A stretch of 64,000 nt of DNA from NCBI GenBank assembly GCA_020747065.1, contig JAGMVK010000008.1, forward strand, positions 558,001 through 622,000, written 5' to 3'. Below are positions 58,979-64,000 of the stretch, one piece after another (position 1 is the stretch's first letter; the number at the start of each line of letters is the position of its first letter). The notes under the pieces are model-generated. The model made no database searches and was not told the DNA's origin. It was given only the letters and a program-made list of their open reading frames with translations. Source of the stretch: Cadophora sp. MPI-SDFR-AT-0126. Taxonomy: Eukaryota > Ascomycota > Leotiomycetes > Helotiales > Ploettnerulaceae. Made by a program: the position numbers and the translations under genes.

Positions 58979-60154
58979 AGACCACGACAAGCCTCTCCTG
59001 CTTTCCGAGGCGAGCTTTTCTCGTTGCGAAATTACTGGGATGAGCACGATGATAAGAGGGGATTGCAAATGGCTTTTCTCAAATGTAAAAGGAAAGACAA
59101 ACGAGAGAATGACGGATTAAGATACACATGGAGTTCAGTGGAAATGCAATTTGCTGTTTGGTTTTGGTTTGGAGTTGGACTGGGTTTGGGAATTGGGCCT
59201 GGCGTAAGAAAACATAAAACACCGTTTCGGATAGGAAAATACAGAATATGGTCAACGCACGTAATGATAATGATATGAAAGTATAATGAGTAGCGAAAAT
59301 GACTTCCTGATACTCAGCTACCAAAGATTCTCTGCTCCTGCTATCCGCAAGCAGTCCAGTATCACTACTTGCTCGCGTCCCTGACTCACGCCACTCACCA
59401 ACTTCTTCACCTGTAAGCCAGAGCACATTGTCCTCCAAATACACGGAGCACGTAAAGACACCAAGTGCAGTATAGCAAATGTAAGTTCGATCTGAACCAA
59501 AAAATCATCATGCAGCTCTCCGCTTCCACGAGTAGTAATCAAGATCTGTATCTCCAAGCACAGCATGCTCAGCAGCCCCACGAAACCCCTCTTCCCCTCA
59601 CCTCCTCTGCACATCTCGAAGACCATTCTCAGTGAAGACTTCATCGTCGCTCACCTTGCCTTGTCTGCAATAGACGGCATTCCTCCTACTTGACTCTCTT
59701 CCGCTGAAGCCCACGCTATTCCCTCCAGAATACCGATATGTTGAAGCACACTTCGCTTGCTAGTGTTGTGTACCTTGCTGAGTTGCTCCGTGGCATACGT
59801 TCGTCAACTGATCGATCTCGCTCGGATACTCTTTACCCGTCCGTGTGAGCCAGCCACTGAAGCTGCAGACCATTTACCGTAGATACGAGACCACATCACC
59901 TCCACATCACTTCCAAGGCAAAGTCAGGGTACAAGTGCAAGTACAAACATGTCTTACTGAGTAACCTGCTCTGCTCATCTGACATGCACGATTTGGTACA
60001 ATACATATACCGCCTCCTTCCACTTTCCCACATTCCTCATTCTTTCCCTCGAGAATCCCCCTCCAAACCTCGCCACCCAGCTCCAAAATCTCTCGTCACT
60101 CATTTCGAAAGCCATCCTCACCCCCACCCTCAAACCATCACCTCCGCTCCCACC
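58979..60154. other. Intergenic region between peptide paralogues
   Basis: No gene was recognised. Minus-strand frames at 59079-59644 have no motif. The plus strand is C-rich just before the second paralogue. Confidence 0.45.
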
Positions 60155-60819
60155 ATGTCCTCCAAGCTCCTCTCCTTCATCACCCTCCTCCTCACCATAC
60201 CCTTCTTCCTCTCCCTACCCCAAACATCCGCCCTTGCATTCCCAACCAGAGACCTCACCAACAACAACAACAACAACGACGCCAGCCTCTCACCACCACC
60301 TCCCTCCGTCTCAGAAACCGGCAGCTACGTCTGCCAAGAAGGATGTCGACGGCCTTGTTTCGACTATGGGTATTGTAGTAGTTGTGATCGCTTGACCGGT
60401 TATGAGTGAGTGTCCTTTTCTTAGTTTTTTGGCTTTGTGCTTTGCTTGTGGGGTGTGGAGGTGTGTTTGGGGTCTAGAGTCCGGAGGAGATGAGATGGGA
60501 GGACAGGCAAACGAAACGGGTAGGGAGGTGAGGAGGTGGGTGGAATGACGAGGAAGATTCTTTTATGGATAAGAAGGTTTGGCAGATGGGAGGGAGGCAG
60601 GGGTGGTGTTCAAGATGGAGAGGGAATGAAAAGTTGATGAACTTGAGACGGAAATGATATTTGGATTGACGTTGAGGTTGGGATTGAGATTGGGGAATTT
60701 AGGGTCACTTTCTCAGACACATGAGTTCAGAGGTCTACTTGGGACAAGATGTGCTGATACTCTTGTACCACAGGCAATTGAAATGCGACACAAATTGGTG
60801 TTGCGAGTGTTTGTGTTAA
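60155..60819 (+). CDS. Small secreted cysteine-rich protein 2 (paralogue pair)
   Basis: Two exons, 60155-60405 and 60774-60819, give 98 aa. The 368-bp intron (GTGAGT donor, ACCACAG acceptor) is long for this genome. A signal peptide (LLSFITLLLTIPFFLSLP) is followed by an Asn run and Pro/Ser, then VCQEGCRRPCFDYGYCSSC and, from exon 2, KCDTNWCCECLC. The spacing C-x4-CC-x-C-x-C mirrors the paralogue at 58604, and the intron has the same phase. Function is unknown. Confidence in exon 2 comes from its match to the paralogue. Confidence 0.75.
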
Positions 60820-61311
60820 GACCTCATACTCCTCCGATCGATGGAAGAGGATGCAGTGGTGGATGAGCGGTGATGTGGCGCTTTCCAAGCAAGGAGTAAT
60901 GGCTTTCTATGTATACGGGAGGGAATAGAGCCGCCTGAGTGTGTTGGGCTGGGAGTTGAGAACAGTGAATTGCCATGTAGGAGACGAGAAACATGTGAAG
61001 ATTTGGATGGAGTGAGGAAGTTGAGGGAGATTCGACTACCTCTATGCAGACAGAATAATAAGACCACAACACCGAGTCTATAATAACGAAGAACAAGTAA
61101 TGACAAGAAAGCAAAAGAAAACATTCCGCTCATATACACTTCAACACCATGGTATCATTTCCCGACATCAAGTCCCATGCTCCCTACTATACAAAGCGCT
61201 CCTCTCAACGCCGATCCCAGATTATATCCATCGCTAAATCCAATTGAACAGAGCAAAGAAATCGAACGGAATATGAAACACAAAAGAACTTTTCCGACCC
61301 GTCTAATGGAT
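60820..61311. other. Convergent 3' region
   Basis: Between the secreted peptide gene and the Clr5 gene stop; no gene was recognised. Confidence 0.45.
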
Positions 61312-62146
61312 TCATGACTCGTGGCTCATGTCCCGTTCGCTCGTCTCGTTAGACGTGCTTCTCTGGCGTTCTGTTTCTCTTTCTCTTTCTCTCCCTTCAT
61401 CTCTTTTATCTTTACCGGTCTTGTTCGTTCTTCTCGCGATTCTGAGGGTACTGTGATGCCGAGGCAATCCCTCTTTGTGATGTCCTGCCCTTGCAAAGGC
61501 AACTGCCATGCTTGTGAGGCCCTGAGCTACGCGTTCGTAGTCTTGATCATCATCGACGTATAGCTCTATCTGACTTGGCCCATCTGGAATTGAGCTCAAG
61601 TTCGTCTCAATCTCATGCGAGTCGAACGCTCCAGCACCGTGGTGGCAGATACCTCTGACCCTGTCGGTATTCGGAGCTTGTCTTTTGCGAACTCTGGATT
61701 TGGAATCCATTTTCGTATTGGATTTTGGGGCTGGGAGGGATGGAAGTGGACGTTTAGTGTAGTGTGACATGAGCTTGGGGTCGCTAGGCGTGTATGAGTT
61801 TGTTGTGAGTGCTGGAGGGGCTGTCATGGAAGGGATGACAACCCAGCTGTCGTCTGAGGGAGAATCTGGCGCCTTTGATTCCTCTGGCTTGAGCTCTGGT
61901 GATATAGGGAGCTCCAATTTCCAGTCTTTGATGCATTTTTGAATTTGTGTGAGTCTGTGCTGGATTAGTGAGAGCCTCCAGCATCATTGGTGTAGTGACC
62001 CACGTGACTTGAAACTTGTATTCTTCATAGAGATGCTGAACGATCTCTACATCCGTTTTCTTGTCTTGGAGATAAAGGCAGGTGATGTAATATCGATGAA
62101 AATCCAGGAGATCTTCACTTGTCAACTCGATTGTTGGTATCTCCAT
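61312..62146 (-). CDS. Clr5-domain protein
   Basis: Two exons, 62004-62146 and 61312-61954 (49-bp intron), give 261 aa. Splicing restores a Clr5-like unit: LYLQDKKTDVEIVQHLYEE, then FQVTLTQIQKCIKDWKLEL across the junction. This helical domain is common in fungal proteins and resembles a DNA-binding helix-turn-helix. After it come an acidic Ser/Pro-rich part, a basic RVRKRQAP stretch and a highly charged Arg/Glu tail. Nuclear function is plausible but not shown. Confidence 0.8.
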
Positions 62147-64000
62147 GCTGGACGTTGGGAGAAGGCCAAATAGTAAGCTTGTTTTGTGCTGGAAAGTTAA
62201 ACCGGGGGAAGAGACAAATTGGTGGCGATTTAGGTTTGATATATGTGGCTACCGGTGGTCCCAGCGTCTTGAATAGTAAGGATCAGTAGCGGAGCATTGT
62301 AGCGCCTCGGAAACGATCCAGATCTTGGGCTGATGTCGGGGAGAAGAGACTTGACCAGATGCAAAAGGACGTGCATAACAAGAGACTTAAGCGGCAAGGA
62401 ATCTGTCAAGGAAAGGATGGGAAACAGACGAAACATGAGGCTGCTTGATAATTACGAGTAACCTGGTTGGATGGCTTTACGAAAGATAAACCTTCGAGGT
62501 AGGACTCGGCTACATGTGGAATGGTCTCCAACAAATAAAGATACCGACCCAGCGACGTGGGATTCCTGCCGCAACCAAAAGGCAACCCGAGGGATTGGGT
62601 GTCCCACCCTCACAGTACTCGACGCCGGCATATAAGTTTCAAGCAATAGTCTGAATTATTTGAGAAGTGATCGAATCCCCACAAATGAAAGCGGTGAACT
62701 TTCTACAGGCTTCATTGCAAGCTTCGATATTTCAGCATGTCCAACCCTGAGTGGATCGGCGATGTACCTCTGAACCTCAGAAGCACAGGTCAGGCTGTAG
62801 CATCCATGGACGAGGGAGATGCAAGGCTTGGAACAGACGGAGCAGAAGCCCCTATCTGATGTCGTCCCAGATTTTAAACCTCGAGACGGGGACAACTAGA
62901 GGCCGTTTGCCATGGTTGTTCTGCCCGTGCCCTCAGTCAGATCGCAAGCACTGCTAGCTGAAGGGGATCATCAATATGCAGGGGCATGATTATGTGTGAT
63001 AAAGACCCACCAGGAACGCCGAAGTGTTGGATGGTGGCTTATGAATTAATTAGGGTCATTCCCAAAGGCCGCATTGCAAGCTGTCAAGTGAACATGTGCG
63101 GTATTATATACGACGAACCGACGCAGCCGCTGCAGAAAAAAAAGACAAGCCCGTGCCATTCGGACGGGACGAGGATCTCTGGAGCCGGAAGCCAGGAGAC
63201 ATCGCGCGGAGACAAGAGAAAAAGCAAATACACTCGGTGTTGACTCCCAACAAGGGCTTTGCCCGCACCTCCGACATGGCTGCATATGTTCCTTGATCGC
63301 GGTAAGTGATCGGTACAGCTGCTTTACAAATAAACAATCAATATGATAACGTGCAGAGATGAGGAGACTTGCCTCCAAAATAACTTAGTTTTACCCCTGT
63401 CTGGCACCACTTATCTCGCTAGAGATCTGCACGAGGCGAGAAAGAACGACACATAGAATGTGATTCGCCATATGAGCGAAAGGCGTTCATATCCCTGAGG
63501 ATCAACCCCGAGTGCTTTCTGAAGTCGGTTCGGTAGCCTGCCAAAAGTTCGGGATATGTAGGGACTCCGGTTTCCGACTTGCGAACAGTGTTCGGCTGGT
63601 TTGTCAACATGTACTGACTGTGCTATGGGCTTGAAGTATCAGGTTGTGCCAACCGATAGATTCTCCCTCAGTTGTTCATATCGATTGATACAGAAGCCTC
63701 GAGGAGAACAGAGCCGTATGCGTCCCGGCTCGTGTTACACTGCGTGATGGTGCGTTGAAGAGGGCTGTTCAATGCAGAAGCCAATGCCACGTGGGGAACA
63801 ACAATTACCATACGATTGGATCTCTTGGAAAAAGAAATCCATGAAGTTGACATGGAGGTGGCTGGGGCGTCAACACCGATGAGACCGCATGCTACGCTGC
63901 AAGTCGTATCGATGCGAATTGAATCCTTCCCGCCTTCCGCTCCGAGCTGTTACGACGCAGTTGATAGGAGTTTCGTCGAATACACGAGACCAGGTCAAGT
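62147..64000. other. Right-end region without a firm gene
   Basis: No complete gene was recognised in 1.85 kb. On the minus strand, 63870-64000 is open to the window edge and could be the end of a gene (text WSRVFDETPINCV), but it has no motif and is not called. Other short frames are Cys- or Ser-rich by chance. Confidence 0.4.

Noticed and set aside
63668..63853. 61-codon minus-strand ORF near the right edge
   Set aside because: Short, no motif, and the longer open stretch upstream of it ends at a stop within 100 bases.

Overview
This window reads as nuclear DNA of a filamentous ascomycete (Pezizomycotina). Most genes are split by 44-70 bp introns with GTRNGT donors, CTNAY-like branch points and YAG acceptors. 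The gene families are typical of the group: HET, NACHT-STAND, Clr5, CFEM-like, a Rlm1-type MADS box, a CorA-like family and small secreted cysteine-rich proteins. The overall style suggests Leotiomycetes/Helotiales, but that is inference. No prokaryotic operon, CRISPR array, rRNA or intact transposon was seen.

Left third (1-25 kb): a glutathione S-transferase cut by the window edge; a five-exon GUP1-type MBOAT gene; a C2H2 zinc-finger gene; a HET-transmembrane-GTPase-transmembrane fusion gene; two small membrane-protein ORFs lying between two copies of a diverged inverted repeat; a frame-broken Lys/Ser-rich gene; an M3 metallopeptidase; a tandem pair of F-box/LRR-like paralogues; a tRNA-Asn(GTT) gene with a normal anticodon-loop intron plus a second insertion that looks like a spliceosomal intron; and a frame-broken CorA-like gene.

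Middle (25-46.5 kb): a NACHT-type STAND protein; the MADS-box regulator rlm1 with about 5 kb of gene-poor upstream DNA that carries a double Rlm1/MEF2 motif; a small F-box-like ORF; a secreted, probably GPI-anchored intradiol dioxygenase; a two-module cysteine-rich secreted protein; a six-exon NAD(P)-binding protein with a 10-nt microexon; and a secreted alpha/beta hydrolase.

Right third (46.5-64 kb): a CFEM-like surface protein between two copies of a GCTCAGG-rich repeat; a BTB protein; an F-box-like protein; TIM50; two paralogous cysteine-rich secreted peptides whose last exon (the CC-x-C module) follows a long intron; and a Clr5-domain protein. Housekeeping genes (GUP1, M3 peptidase, TIM50, rlm1) alternate with accessory genes for non-self recognition and secretion.

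The two observations most worth following up are the HET-GTPase fusion and the spliceosomal-type intron inside a tRNA gene. All gene models were spliced by eye and checked for frame arithmetic. No similarity search was run.
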